NCBI GenBank assembly: GCA_964553505.1
Contig: CAZKKX010000001.1
Coordinates: 1-64,000 of the forward strand
Length of the DNA stretch: 64,000 bases
Direction of reading: 5' to 3'
DNA from: JAENZQ01 sp964553505
GTDB taxonomy: Bacteria; Bacillota; Clostridia; Peptostreptococcales; JAAYPU01
The position numbers and the translations under genes were made by a program. The notes below the pieces were generated by a model. The model was not told where the DNA came from. It saw only the letters and a list, made by a program, of their open reading frames with translations, and searched no databases. Positions 34,529 to 43,974 of this stretch are shown here, piece by piece. Numbering within the stretch: the stretch's first letter is position 1; every line of letters begins with the position of its first letter.

Positions 34529-35728
34529 TTATATATCTATAGCCGCACTCAGTGTAATACTTACTTCTTGACTTCTTTTATCTCTTACGATCATTATATT
34601 TATAGTATCCCCGGGTCTGTATTGATATAGTTTACTGACTAATTGAGACATATTTGTAATTTCTTTCCCATCTATACTGGTAATAATATCTCCTTCTTTA
34701 AGACCAGCTTTTGCAGCAGCGGAATCTGTGAATATTTGATAGATATATACACCTTCCTCTACTCCGAGATCTACATCGAAGGTTTGCAGATATTGTTCAA
34801 CATCAACACCTCTTATACCAATAACTGCTTTGCTAAATTCCCCTTTTTCTTTAAATTCATTGACAATCGGCTGAGCTATATTAATTGGAATTGCAAAGCC
34901 TAATCCTTCTCCGGACTGTATTTTAGCAGTATTGATTCCTATTACCTGCCCCTTTTGATTTAATAATGGGCCCCCACTATTTCCCGGGTTAATGGATGCA
35001 TCTGTCTGAATAAGTCCCTCAATGGATTCATAATTACTAATGGGTATGGTCCTATTTAATCCGCTTATGATTCCGGCTGTTACTGTCCTTTCAAACTGGA
35101 ATCCTAACGGGTTGCCAATGGCAACAGCATATTGACCAACTTTGAGGTTATCAGAATCAGCAAGTTCTGCTGAATTTAGATTTTGTGCATCAATTTTAAT
35201 TATTGCAAGATCAATGACAGAATCATTCCAGAGGAGTTCTCCCGCAAGCTCTCGACCGTCATGAAGAAGTACTGTAATATCAGTCATATCTCCATTATTT
35301 ACAACATGCGAGTTCGTTAAAATATAGCCATTTTTGTCAACAATAACACCTGTTCCGACTCCTTCGCCTCTTCTTTTCCCAAAAAAATCAGAATATACAA
35401 TCTCTGTGGATATTCCAACAACTGAAGGCATAACTTTTTCTGCAACTGCTGCAGCTGCGTCTAATGGAACATTGTTTGTCTGTATAAGTATATTATTTGG
35501 AGTCTGCTCCTCTATATCCTCTACTTCTAAAAGAGGCAGAACAAAATACGATAGCGCTCCGCCAATCAAACCAAAAACCAGCGATAAGATGATAAGCGTA
35601 ACTATAGAAATACTTCTATTATTCTTTCTTTTACTGTTTTCCATGATCATTTTATCATAGTTATTAACTTTGTCTTCGTTAAGAAGATGCTTTATTGCAT
35701 CTTGATCGTTATTATCAAAATGATCCAT
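34529..35728 (-). CDS. htrA: HtrA/DegP-type membrane serine protease with PDZ domain
   Basis: A 399-residue protease: cytoplasmic N-terminus, membrane anchor (about 41-65), trypsin-like domain with catalytic H141 (TNSHVV), D173 (SVIDLAI) and S251 (NPGNSGGP), then a PDZ domain (about 305-395). It degrades or refolds misfolded envelope proteins. ATG at 35728 lies inside the end of yycJ (14-base overlap), so translation is coupled. Equivalent of B. subtilis HtrC/YycK. Confidence 0.94.
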   Translation of the reverse strand: MDHFDNNDQDAIKHLLNEDKVNNYDKMIMENSKRKNNRSISIVTLIILSLVFGLIGGALSYFVLPLLEVEDIEEQTPNNILIQTNNVPLDAAAAVAEKVMPSVVGISTEIVYSDFFGKRRGEGVGTGVIVDKNGYILTNSHVVNNGDMTDITVLLHDGRELAGELLWNDSVIDLAIIKIDAQNLNSAELADSDNLKVGQYAVAIGNPLGFQFERTVTAGIISGLNRTIPISNYESIEGLIQTDASINPGNSGGPLLNQKGQVIGINTAKIQSGEGLGFAIPINIAQPIVNEFKEKGEFSKAVIGIRGVDVEQYLQTFDVDLGVEEGVYIYQIFTDSAAAKAGLKEGDIITSIDGKEITNMSQLVSKLYQYRPGDTINIMIVRDKRSQEVSITLSAAIDI

Positions 35729-36548
35729 AGTAACACCTCTCTTTTTTTGTTATGCTGTAAACCTTACTAATCTGCTCCCGAAGAGCCGTATGTAAAAGTA
35801 CGTCTTTTCCAATATAAAAACGCTCTTCTTCAAGAATGTTTTTTATTGTCTGGTACGCCATTTCCGGAAAATTATTTTCACGACTCAAATGGGCAAGCAG
35901 TATTTGTCTTTCTTTATTATCTTTTTTTAATAAATTGATAATCGTTTTTCCTGCATCTATATTTGATAAATGCCCTTTACTGCTTAAGATACGCTGCTTA
36001 AGATACCAAGGGTACCGACCCATCTTAAGCATTTCGATATCATGATTAGCTTCTAATACTAGAAAATCAGCATTTGATATTTCACTAAATACACCTGTTG
36101 TCATCTTTCCAATGTCTGTAGCAATACTGACTTGACGGTCATCCTTATAAAAGGAAAACCCTACCGGATCTGCCGCATCGTGAGGAATAGTATAAGTTTT
36201 TATAATAAAATCATTTAGCTCAAAGTATTCTCCTGTAGTAAAAACTTTTCTATTATGTTTTTCAATTCGACCAATTCCCCCTTTCATCATCTCCCATGTT
36301 TTAGCATTTGCATAAATAGGAATATCATTCTTTCGGGAGATGATTCCTGCACCCTTCACATGGTCAATGTGCTCATGTGTAATTAATAGCGCTGTTATTT
36401 CCCGGGCATCCACTCCAATATTGGCAAGCCCTTGCATAATTCTTTTTCCGGAAATACCGGCATCTAAAAGTATTTTTGTTTCGTTGGACGCAAGATAATA
36501 GCAGTTCCCACTGCTTCCGCTTGCAATTGAACAAAATAGTAAATCCAT
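35715..36548 (-). CDS. walJ: Metallo-beta-lactamase fold hydrolase YycJ/WalJ
   Basis: A 277-residue metallo-beta-lactamase-fold protein with the THEHIDH zinc motif and later conserved His and Asp (TIPHDAADP, SIATDIGKM, LAHLSRENN). WalJ proteins are implicated in DNA replication/cell-division coordination and mutation avoidance. ATG at 36548 lies five bases after GGAGG; an upstream start at 36560 is less likely. Its place before htrA and rlmH is the conserved yyc order. Confidence 0.92.
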   Translation of the reverse strand: MDLLFCSIASGSSGNCYYLASNETKILLDAGISGKRIMQGLANIGVDAREITALLITHEHIDHVKGAGIISRKNDIPIYANAKTWEMMKGGIGRIEKHNRKVFTTGEYFELNDFIIKTYTIPHDAADPVGFSFYKDDRQVSIATDIGKMTTGVFSEISNADFLVLEANHDIEMLKMGRYPWYLKQRILSSKGHLSNIDAGKTIINLLKKDNKERQILLAHLSRENNFPEMAYQTIKNILEEERFYIGKDVLLHTALREQISKVYSITKKERCYYGSF

Positions 36549-36624
36549 GCTGTCCTCCATTTTCCAAAGCCTATTATATTATAAAAACAAATTTAAAACA
36601 ATTGTGTGATTTATTACAAAACAA

Positions 36625-36653
36625 TAAAAATGCACTATCTCAATGCATTTTTA
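36625..36653 (-). terminator. Terminator after yycI
   Basis: TAAAAATGCA / TGCATTTTTA (10 bp, 9-base loop) lies between yycI and yycJ, so yycJ-htrA-rlmH may have its own promoter. Confidence 0.65.
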
Positions 36654-36683
36654 TCAGCAAACATTTAATATTCAAAACAATCA

Positions 36684-37424
36684 TTAATCTTCATATGCAT
36701 TAATGTATTTTTTTTCGTCATTATTATAAGTTATTTTCCAAGCAGGAAGAGCTGTATCTAAAGTTGTGTTCTCCATATTGAACATCGAATTATCCTCTAA
36801 CCAGTATACTAAGTCGATACCTGTGATAACCGTTTCTTCATTCAGATTTTCTTTCTTTATGGCAAACTTCATTAATGCTGTTGTAGCAGGAATAGTTTTC
36901 TTTTTGTTTTCTCCGGGTTTTATTGGATAATACCACTCCCGTTCAAAATTTACGATTTTGCCATTATTTATTAAAATGCTCATATAGCATTCTTCTAATA
37001 AAATATCTTTATAATAATTTTTATAAACAATTGAGTATCCGTCTACTTCCTTCTTTATGCTATCCAAATGAACATTATTATTCATCAAATTGTTTCGATC
37101 TAAAAATTTTTTAGTTAATTTAACCGCTTCATCCTCCGACAGATTTCTATTTAGCTTGAACTCTTTTTCATTCATTGCTTTATCTATATTTTCAATCGAA
37201 TAATCAAAGTATTCCACCTCAAGTACAGGCATTTTTTTCAAATTTTGAGGAATCTTTGTATAAACATATATGTTCCTCTTATTAAGAAAATTTATGGTTT
37301 CCTCTATCACTTCTGAATGAACTTCTTGGTTACCTCTTTTTTCTATAATTACAAAAAAAGCAAGTGTTATGTTAGTCAAAATAAGAGCCGCTATTAAAAT
37401 AGTCTTTGCTTTCGTCCAGTCCAT
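36684..37424 (-). CDS. yycI: YycI-like regulatory membrane protein
   Basis: A 246-residue protein with a single N-terminal membrane helix (TILIAALILTNITLAFFVII) and an extracytoplasmic YycH/YycI-type domain. In Bacillus YycI and YycH restrain the WalK sensor kinase. ATG at 37424 follows AGGAGATG, 10 bases after yycH. No walR or walK precedes the operon here, so the interaction partner is encoded elsewhere. Confidence 0.8.
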   Translation of the reverse strand: MDWTKAKTILIAALILTNITLAFFVIIEKRGNQEVHSEVIEETINFLNKRNIYVYTKIPQNLKKMPVLEVEYFDYSIENIDKAMNEKEFKLNRNLSEDEAVKLTKKFLDRNNLMNNNVHLDSIKKEVDGYSIVYKNYYKDILLEECYMSILINNGKIVNFEREWYYPIKPGENKKKTIPATTALMKFAIKKENLNEETVITGIDLVYWLEDNSMFNMENTTLDTALPAWKITYNNDEKKYINAYED

Positions 37425-37434
37425 AGGTCATCTC

Positions 37435-38928
37435 CTATCTTAATGCTTTCCAGTCTATCGGATTTCCTGATCGTGCATCAAAGAAAAATTCATATTTATC
37501 TGTAGTAAAAATCCATACGGGAATCAACTGTATCTCTTCTTCGTAATGCCTTCTTTCATAAGATAAATACCCAACATCAACCCTATATATAAGCCCGACA
37601 ACTTCATTAAATATTTCTAATTTTGATTTTTCTCCAAAGTCATAACCTTCTTTTATATAGGCTTCTTTTATATATTCATAACTATTGTTTAATATGTTGA
37701 CCGTAGACATGACGTTACTCTCATAGTCCTGATTACTGTTGGTCATAAACTGAAGAGTATCTTTCTGATCTAAAAGATATCTTTTATAATAAGTTATCTG
37801 ATTACCTATTACTTCTACTTCCAATGCGCTGTTATTCCCTTGATAAGAAACCGGATATCCATTTATGCGGTATTGAAAAATAAATCTATACCCTGTTTTA
37901 TTATTCTTTTCAACAACAATGGAATCCTTTAAGTATGGATAAATATTTGTACCGTTTAATGTTTTCCAATTACCATGATTTTTTATAAACTCTATCGCAC
38001 TGGAGAGAGACTTTAAATAATCATTTGAGCTGTTATTCATATCATTTATTTCTTGCTTGTATTCTAAAAACCCTCTGCTGTCTACAATAAACATTTTTTG
38101 CCCATATCCATACATATAAATAACCGTACCGTTTGTTTCAACTATTTTCCTGACAAAATCAAAACTCTCACCGAAAAAAGTTTCTGCTATGGCATTTATT
38201 TTACCTGTTTCATAATAATGAATTTCCTGTTCTCCCGATATCTCTTGAACGCTATTTTTTAAAGAATGAGGCATTAGGTTATTGTTCTCAACACCAAAAA
38301 AAGTATTAATAGGATTATATATATCATAAACATTTCGTTTCTCTATTGTAGAAATTGGCTCTAAAACATCCTTATATTCCTTTTCACATATAATTTGATA
38401 ATATTTTTTATTTTTATCATCATATATAAAAAAGCTTTCAGGACTTACTTCAGAATATGCAGCAGAAGAAAAAATCTCAATGATTTCATTTGTCTGATTT
38501 TTATTGGCATTAATTATTTCTGCCATAGCATTGTACGGTATATTAGAACCAAAATCAAATTTTACTGATTCATAGTTAAGGACTTCATTCCATTGGGACG
38601 GAAGTATTTCTTCAACGTAAATCTCTTGTTGTGATGCCTCACGATATGCCGATATAAAATTTTGCCATACACTGTTAAAACCGGTATATAATACTGTATA
38701 CTTGCCTCCTCCAAAATTAATACGAATTCGGAATGGTTCTAAAAAATCAGCAGTTGTATTAACGACTGCTTCTTCATTTTTTTCTTCAATATTCACAGCA
38801 TTTAAAGAAAAATTATCTTTCTTGAACATGCTGTCTTCCCATATAAAATATAATAGTAGTATCGTGATACAAAACAATACTACTATTGATAAAGTTTTCA
38901 TTTTCTCTTTTTCGGAAAATATCTTCAT
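37435..38928 (-). CDS. yycH: YycH-like regulatory membrane protein
   Basis: A 497-residue protein with an N-terminal cytoplasmic stub, one membrane helix (about 12-30) and a large extracytoplasmic domain, matching YycH in layout and position. The C-terminal part (LIPVWIFTTDKYEFFFDARSG) resembles the repeat shared by YycH and YycI. ATG at 38928 has AGGGGCG upstream. Confidence 0.75.
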   Translation of the reverse strand: MKIFSEKEKMKTLSIVVLFCITILLLYFIWEDSMFKKDNFSLNAVNIEEKNEEAVVNTTADFLEPFRIRINFGGGKYTVLYTGFNSVWQNFISAYREASQQEIYVEEILPSQWNEVLNYESVKFDFGSNIPYNAMAEIINANKNQTNEIIEIFSSAAYSEVSPESFFIYDDKNKKYYQIICEKEYKDVLEPISTIEKRNVYDIYNPINTFFGVENNNLMPHSLKNSVQEISGEQEIHYYETGKINAIAETFFGESFDFVRKIVETNGTVIYMYGYGQKMFIVDSRGFLEYKQEINDMNNSSNDYLKSLSSAIEFIKNHGNWKTLNGTNIYPYLKDSIVVEKNNKTGYRFIFQYRINGYPVSYQGNNSALEVEVIGNQITYYKRYLLDQKDTLQFMTNSNQDYESNVMSTVNILNNSYEYIKEAYIKEGYDFGEKSKLEIFNEVVGLIYRVDVGYLSYERRHYEEEIQLIPVWIFTTDKYEFFFDARSGNPIDWKALR

Positions 38929-38939
38929 GTTTTTCGCCC

Positions 38940-39527
38940 CTAATTTCCAAATATGCTTTTAATCAGACTCTCGAGGGCTTGAATCCCGTTATTTTTTTGA
39001 TTATTAAATATTTCTGACTTCGGTCTGTCCTCAGGCCTTTCGCTTTTATCTTTTATTTCAAATTTTTTTAAAATAGTATAATTGGCAGAATTACTACTGT
39101 TTCCGGTCTCTTCAATTAAGATCTGATATTTACCAGGAATCAGTTTTTCCAATTGAAGCGTATAAAAACTAAATTCACCGGTTGTATTTACTTCCACCGG
39201 TCCGTATAGAATAACGTTATCAGATAATTCTTTTTCTTCTGTGCTTTCTGAGACAGTTATTGCCCCAGAAGAAAGCACAGTATGTATTTCTATATGATTT
39301 GTATCAACAATAGCATTGTCCGCATATAAAGTAAACCTAAAAGATTTTTCATTCTGGACCTTAACAGATATCAACAATATATCTGAATAAATAACATTTT
39401 CAGTCGGGCTGATTACTTCCAGTACATCAATTTTTTGGGTTTTTAAAGTATCATTTGCAAATCCAACAAGGGTTGTTGAAGCAATCATTACAACAATTAT
39501 TAATATATATGTAATAGACCTTCTCAT
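38940..39527 (-). CDS. Secreted protein of unknown function at the head of the yyc operon
   Basis: A 195-residue protein with a signal peptide (ITYILIIVVMIASTTLVGFA, cleavage probably near residue 25) and a beta-rich domain that looks immunoglobulin- or carboxypeptidase-regulatory-like (VNTTGEFSFYTLQLEKLIPGKYQ). ATG at 39527 follows GGAGGAAAA. It replaces walRK as the first gene of the yycH-yycI unit (11-base gap). Confidence 0.65.
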   Translation of the reverse strand: MRRSITYILIIVVMIASTTLVGFANDTLKTQKIDVLEVISPTENVIYSDILLISVKVQNEKSFRFTLYADNAIVDTNHIEIHTVLSSGAITVSESTEEKELSDNVILYGPVEVNTTGEFSFYTLQLEKLIPGKYQILIEETGNSSNSANYTILKKFEIKDKSERPEDRPKSEIFNNQKNNGIQALESLIKSIFGN

Positions 39528-39729
39528 AATCTTTTCCTCCTATCCCAGGCAGCTTAATTGAATTATATATAAGTTATATTACAAACTAATTACAGACGTT
39601 TTAAAATATATTTACATTAACAGGATATTTTTTAATATCATTTCTTATATAATACAGTAACACTTTTCTCTTATATTCATAATATATAATAAACTGTAAA
39701 AGTATACTATGCAAAATGGAGGGAAAGTT

Positions 39730-39939
39730 ATGAGTACTGAAAAACAAGGACTTCTTGGCGGATTAGGCGGTGACGATACATCATTACTATTTTTTTTCTT
39801 GTTGCTTGTTGTTCTTTTCTGTAACGTTGATTTTTTCGACAAAATCGGTGGAATTGGCAATGCAATAGGAGATGGCGACACAAGTTTGTTGTTCTTCTTC
39901 TTATTATTGGTCGTTCTTTTCTGCAATTGCGGCTTTTAA
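39730..39939 (+). CDS. 69-residue membrane protein with internal tandem repeat
   Basis: Two copies of DTSLLFFFLLLVVLFCN (residues 16-32 and 50-66) separated by a Gly/Asp-rich linker. Each is a membrane helix ending in Cys-Asn, and the protein ends CNCGF. The two repeats are identical in protein but differ in 12 of 17 codons, so the amino-acid sequence is under selection. ATG at 39730 follows GGAGGGA. Family unknown; similar hydrophobic-Cys small proteins occur in spore-forming Clostridia. Confidence 0.75.
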   Translation: MSTEKQGLLGGLGGDDTSLLFFFLLLVVLFCNVDFFDKIGGIGNAIGDGDTSLLFFFLLLVVLFCNCGF

Positions 39940-39969
39940 AAAAAAGTTGTAATAAAAACATATTCAGAG

Positions 39970-40016
39970 TTTTAAGGGGCAGCCAGATGCTCCAAAACAC
40001 TGGAAGTCCCTTAAAA
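39970..40016. repeat. Stem-loop downstream of the tandem-repeat gene
   Basis: TTTTAAGGG (39970-39978) pairs with CCCTTAAAA (40008-40016), with an inner CCAG/CTGG helix. It could terminate the small gene or be part of the rnhA leader; there is no long T-run after it. Confidence 0.45.
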
Positions 40017-40137
40017 AATCTTCTTTTGAAAAAATTTTAACCATCATTCCTTTTTATATGTTTTTACATTAATTTTTTTGTTATAATCAACTATATCGAT
40101 CTTATTACAAAGATACAAAAGGACTGAAGGTGGGAAA

Positions 40138-40686
40138 ATGAATGTTGTAAAAATACATACCGATGGTGCCTGCTCAGGAAACCAGAACAAAGATAATGTT
40201 GGAGGCTGGGGTGCGCTTTTAGAATATGGTCCTCATTTAAAAGAAATTTATGGTGGAGAAATAAACACAACAAACAATCGTATGGAAATGAAAGCTTTGT
40301 TAAAAGCTATGGAAGCCTTAAAAAAAGATGATCTGAACATATATGTCTTTTCTGATAGTTCATACCTTATGAATTGTTTCAGAGAAAAATGGTACGAAAA
40401 ATGGTTGAAGAATAACTGGACAACCTCTAATAAAACTCCTGTGGAAAATCAAGATTTATGGGAGCAACTCATAACGCATATAGAAAAACACCGTATCAAC
40501 TTTTTCAGAATAAAAGGACATCTTAATCTGGACCATCCTAACACTGATATAAATAAATGGTATCAAAAATTTGTTAGTTGGAACGGAAATTTTTTCAACA
40601 AATCCGAGTTTGTTGAAATAGTTAAAATGAATCATCGTGCAGATGAATTAGCAAACAAAGGAATCTGTGAAAATAAGAAAATTTAA
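40138..40686 (+). CDS. rnhA: Ribonuclease HI
   Basis: A 182-residue RNase H with the D-E-D-D site: D9 (HTDGACSG), E50 (NNRMEM), D73 (FSDSSYL) and a C-terminal NHRADELANKG. About 25 residues longer than usual because of an insertion before the last motif. It removes RNA from RNA-DNA hybrids. ATG at 40138 follows GAAGGTGGG. Its stop is two bases from that of the convergent propeller-like gene, with no terminator between. Confidence 0.93.
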   Translation: MNVVKIHTDGACSGNQNKDNVGGWGALLEYGPHLKEIYGGEINTTNNRMEMKALLKAMEALKKDDLNIYVFSDSSYLMNCFREKWYEKWLKNNWTTSNKTPVENQDLWEQLITHIEKHRINFFRIKGHLNLDHPNTDINKWYQKFVSWNGNFFNKSEFVEIVKMNHRADELANKGICENKKI

Positions 40687-40688
40687 TC

Positions 40689-41780
40689 TTAATTTATAAA
40701 ATTTTCATCTTTTAATATTTCTATTTTATTATTGCTTCCTATAACAACTCTTCCATTTGATAGCAACCCTGCCCAAACAATATCTTTTGTCAATTTTGTC
40801 TCTTCAATGGAAGAATTCTTAACAAAATACAGGGATCTGTCGCCATATAAAATTGTTTTACTTTTACTGGACTCTATTCCTTTAATGCTTCCGGTAACTG
40901 ATTCTGACAATATGATTTCATTATCTTTTCCCAACAGGATAATATTTGTCTTGCCTATTTCTGAAGAACATATAACGAGACCTTTCTTAAAAAAACTGTA
41001 TTCTGCCCTATCAGCTACTATCCGTTTTTCCCATACGGTTTCCTTCTTTTTATTCATCTTTATAATTCTTTTATCGCCAACACATATTAATTCACCATTT
41101 TCAACAAGAAATACTGCTGGAAAAATTTCATTTTCAAAAATTTTCCCACTTTCAACTTGACCGTGAATATCTGCAAATAATATATTAGATTTGATGCCTT
41201 TTTCATATGTAATTATTGATATTGCAACCGTATTTTCCAATGAATCTATTGAATAATCAACTATGCTGCCATCTTTAATTCCTTTTATGCTTCCTGTTTC
41301 CATGCCATTTTCATCAAAAAAAATCAAATTTTCTGTTCCATCTTTTTCTCTGACATGAAAACCTATATACCCCCCTCTACTATCTTGCTTAATACTTAGA
41401 ATCTCTTGAGGAAAATATATTTCATTACAAATATCACCAGACAATTCAGCAATATAGGTTTTTTGTTTTTTTATATCTGTTACAAAAATCATATTTCCCA
41501 CTTTATTAAGCATTGTTTCTGAAAAATCTCCAGAAAAAGTATGGCGGTTAGTCTCATTTTCCATATGAATCGTCAATTCATTATTTTCTAAAATAATAAT
41601 ATTGTTATTAATTAATGTATGTTTATAATCTGTTTTCTTCGTATTTATCGTCTTTTGAACTTCATAAGAATTTCCTTTGGAAAAATCTAAAACATAAAAG
41701 ATTAATGTGCCTATTAATATAATAAATACGAAAAAAGATAAAAAAAATCTTTTTTTTGCTTTTTTCTTTCTCCTCTTCAT
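40689..41780 (-). CDS. Single-pass membrane protein with beta-propeller-like exterior domain
   Basis: A very basic N-terminus (MKRRKKKAKKR), one membrane helix (about 11-32) and about 330 residues of repeated beta-strand sequence with ENGELI, NGRVVIG type turns, suggesting a propeller. Family not recognised. Start uncertain: ATG at 41780 is used, TTG at 41786 has AGGG five bases upstream. It follows the PP2C gene by 20 bases and is probably in its operon. Confidence 0.7.
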   Translation of the reverse strand: MKRRKKKAKKRFFLSFFVFIILIGTLIFYVLDFSKGNSYEVQKTINTKKTDYKHTLINNNIIILENNELTIHMENETNRHTFSGDFSETMLNKVGNMIFVTDIKKQKTYIAELSGDICNEIYFPQEILSIKQDSRGGYIGFHVREKDGTENLIFFDENGMETGSIKGIKDGSIVDYSIDSLENTVAISIITYEKGIKSNILFADIHGQVESGKIFENEIFPAVFLVENGELICVGDKRIIKMNKKKETVWEKRIVADRAEYSFFKKGLVICSSEIGKTNIILLGKDNEIILSESVTGSIKGIESSKSKTILYGDRSLYFVKNSSIEETKLTKDIVWAGLLSNGRVVIGSNNKIEILKDENFIN

Positions 41781-41800
41781 GCCCAATCCGACCCTTTTCC

Positions 41801-42919
41801 TTATATTATTTCAACCAAAACCATGGCAATATCATCTTTTATATGTCCCGATGTAAAATCTTTAATTTCTCTAAATATATTCGAAATAATATCTTCCCCA
41901 GATAGATGATTTTTAGTTTTTAATAATTTGTAAATTCGTTCAAACCCGAAGAATTGTGTTTTTTCATTATGTGCTTCAATAATACCATCGGTATAAAAAA
42001 ATACTTTATCTCCTTTTTCTAATTTTACAGTAATGCTTTTATGTTTAAAGTTTTCAATAATCGAACAAATAGGAAATCCATTTATATCTATTTCCTCAAG
42101 ATTACCGTTATTTCGCATAATTACCGGGTAGCAATTGTGTCCGGCATTCACAAATGTTATTTCACGTGTCTTTTTATTATAAACACCGTATAGAACAGTA
42201 AAATATGTTTCGGTGTCAATTTTTAACTCCTTATAATTTCTAACCAGATCATCGATGGTTTCTTCTACTTTTATTTTATTACTCTTTTTATTTCTCATTA
42301 CTTGCCTTAAAAACATTGTAAACATCGAAGCACTGACACCATGTCCGGATACATCTGCAATATAAATACCAATATGATCCTCGTCGATTTCAATAATATC
42401 GAATATATCGCCGCCTAAAAATTCACTCGGTTCATATTTTGCCGATACTTTCATACATCCACCGTATAATGCATTCTCGGGAATTATTTTGTTTTGCAAT
42501 TGTTTTGCAAAGTTTAAATCTGTTTTCATTTTTGAATATTGTTCATATATTTTTCCTTCCATTTCTTTCTGTTCTGTAATATCTCTGAAGACTTCAACAG
42601 AATACACCTGATTTGTTTTTTCATTAAGTACCGGTGAGCTAACTACAGAATAAATACTTGGCCCCAGCTTCTCTTCTTTGCTATAAGATTTAAAGGATTC
42701 TAAGCTTTTTTTTGTTATACAATCCAAACATTTTTGAGTCTTGTTAATCGCTTCATAGCATTTTTTTCCTACTAAATCTCCGAATATTTCTCGCATAATT
42801 TTATTCATAAAAACAACGTTGCCATTTTTATCTATAACACGAACCATATCCTGCATGTTTTCTAAAATATGTGTCATAAAATAACACGAACTGATTTCAT
42901 CTTTTAATAATGGATCCAT
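41801..42919 (-). CDS. PAS-domain PP2C (SpoIIE/RsbU-type) serine phosphatase
   Basis: A 372-residue protein. The N-terminal PAS domain (about 15-115) carries C54-x9-C64-x2-C67, a cysteine pattern that may bind a metal or cofactor. A short coiled coil (EGKIYEQYSKMKTDLNFAKQLQ) leads to a SpoIIE-type PP2C domain with metal aspartates in GGDIFDI, IADVSGHG and TDGI, and KDDIAMVL at the end. Such phosphatases activate RsbV/SpoIIAA anti-anti-sigma factors. The RsbV-RsbW-SigB genes at 63.1 kb are the natural target. ATG at 42919 follows AAGGAGAA. Confidence 0.92.
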   Translation of the reverse strand: MDPLLKDEISSCYFMTHILENMQDMVRVIDKNGNVVFMNKIMREIFGDLVGKKCYEAINKTQKCLDCITKKSLESFKSYSKEEKLGPSIYSVVSSPVLNEKTNQVYSVEVFRDITEQKEMEGKIYEQYSKMKTDLNFAKQLQNKIIPENALYGGCMKVSAKYEPSEFLGGDIFDIIEIDEDHIGIYIADVSGHGVSASMFTMFLRQVMRNKKSNKIKVEETIDDLVRNYKELKIDTETYFTVLYGVYNKKTREITFVNAGHNCYPVIMRNNGNLEEIDINGFPICSIIENFKHKSITVKLEKGDKVFFYTDGIIEAHNEKTQFFGFERIYKLLKTKNHLSGEDIISNIFREIKDFTSGHIKDDIAMVLVEII

Positions 42920-43061
42920 ATTATTCTCCTTCTCGCAGAGTAATTTGGCTTTTATGTATAATATTATATATTAAGTTCAAGGGTCTTTTCAATGTATAAC
43001 TTAGTTCTGATTAATTTGAATAATAAAACAGCATCAATTTGTTTTGATAATGCTGTTGAAA

Positions 43062-43099
43062 ATTTTAAGGAATGTTTCACGTGAAACATTCCTTAAAAT
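43062..43099. promoter_or_regulatory. parS site within a 38-bp perfect palindrome
   Basis: TGTTTCACGTGAAACA (43073-43088) is the consensus parS bound by ParB/Spo0J. It is embedded in a perfect palindrome of 19+19 bases that could also act as the terminator of parB, 9 bases after its stop. Confidence 0.95.
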
Positions 43100-43107
43100 A
43101 TTTATTT

Positions 43108-43974
43108 TTATCCTTTTTCTTTTGATGTAATAATATCTATCAATCTCTCCAGTTCTTCCATGCTATAATATTCTATCTCTATCTTCCCTTTTTTTCTTCC
43201 TTGAGTGATACTAATTTTTGTCCCCAAAATTCTTTGTAAGTCTTTTTCGATACCGGTTATTTCCGGATCTTGATTTTTGGGGTTTCCACTCTTCCTTTTA
43301 TTCTTCTTTTTATTTTGAACAGCCGCTTCAATTTGTCTTACCGAAAAACCCTTTGCAATAATCTCTTTCGCTAAAGCGTTCTGTGCTTTCTTGTCTTCAA
43401 TATTAATTAAAGCTCGTGCATGTCCGCTGGATATTTTATTGTCTAATATCATCTCTTGAATACTATCAGAAAGCTTAAGCAATCTTAATGCATTCGAGAT
43501 GTAAGGCCGGCTTTTCCCCACATTATTGGACACATCTTCCTGTGTCATGCCATATGTTTGGATCATATATTCAAAAGCTTTAGCCTCTTCGATGGCATTT
43601 AAATCTTCTCTTTGTAAATTCTCTATTATAGATACCAACATATGGTGCTTTCCGTCAATATCTTTAATGATGCAAGGAATCTCTTTGAGCTTTACTTTTC
43701 TGGCAGCACGCCATCTTCTTTCTCCTGCAATTATTTCATAACCCGTATTCGTAGGTTTAACCAAAATAGGTTGAATAATACCGTGTTTTTTTATTGATTC
43801 AGATAATTCATCTATTTTTTCGGATTTAAAAATTTTCCTTGGTTGATTTTGATTAGGGTAGATTTTATTTATATCGATAAACATAATATCTTTATCACTG
43901 GTTTCATTGATTCTAATATCTGTAAATAATGCTTCAAGTCCTTTACCCAATGCTTTTCCTCTGTTTCCCGCCAT
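43108..43974 (-). CDS. parB: Chromosome partitioning protein ParB/Spo0J
   Basis: A 288-residue ParB. The N-terminal CTP-binding domain has IYPNQNQPRKIF and GERRWRAA with ENLQREDLN. The central helix-turn-helix (TQEDVSNNVGKSRPYISNALRLL) binds parS, and a C-terminal dimerisation domain follows a basic linker (KKKNKRKSG). It loads condensin at the origin. ATG at 43974 overlaps the parA stop by one base (TAATG). Confidence 0.96.
   Translation of the reverse strand: MAGNRGKALGKGLEALFTDIRINETSDKDIMFIDINKIYPNQNQPRKIFKSEKIDELSESIKKHGIIQPILVKPTNTGYEIIAGERRWRAARKVKLKEIPCIIKDIDGKHHMLVSIIENLQREDLNAIEEAKAFEYMIQTYGMTQEDVSNNVGKSRPYISNALRLLKLSDSIQEMILDNKISSGHARALINIEDKKAQNALAKEIIAKGFSVRQIEAAVQNKKKNKRKSGNPKNQDPEITGIEKDLQRILGTKISITQGRKKGKIEIEYYSMEELERLIDIITSKEKG

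Noticed and set aside
39645..40273. Minus-strand reading frames over the tandem-repeat gene and rnhA
   Set aside because: They are antisense shadows of genes with good ribosome sites; the codon pattern of synonymous change supports the plus-strand frame.
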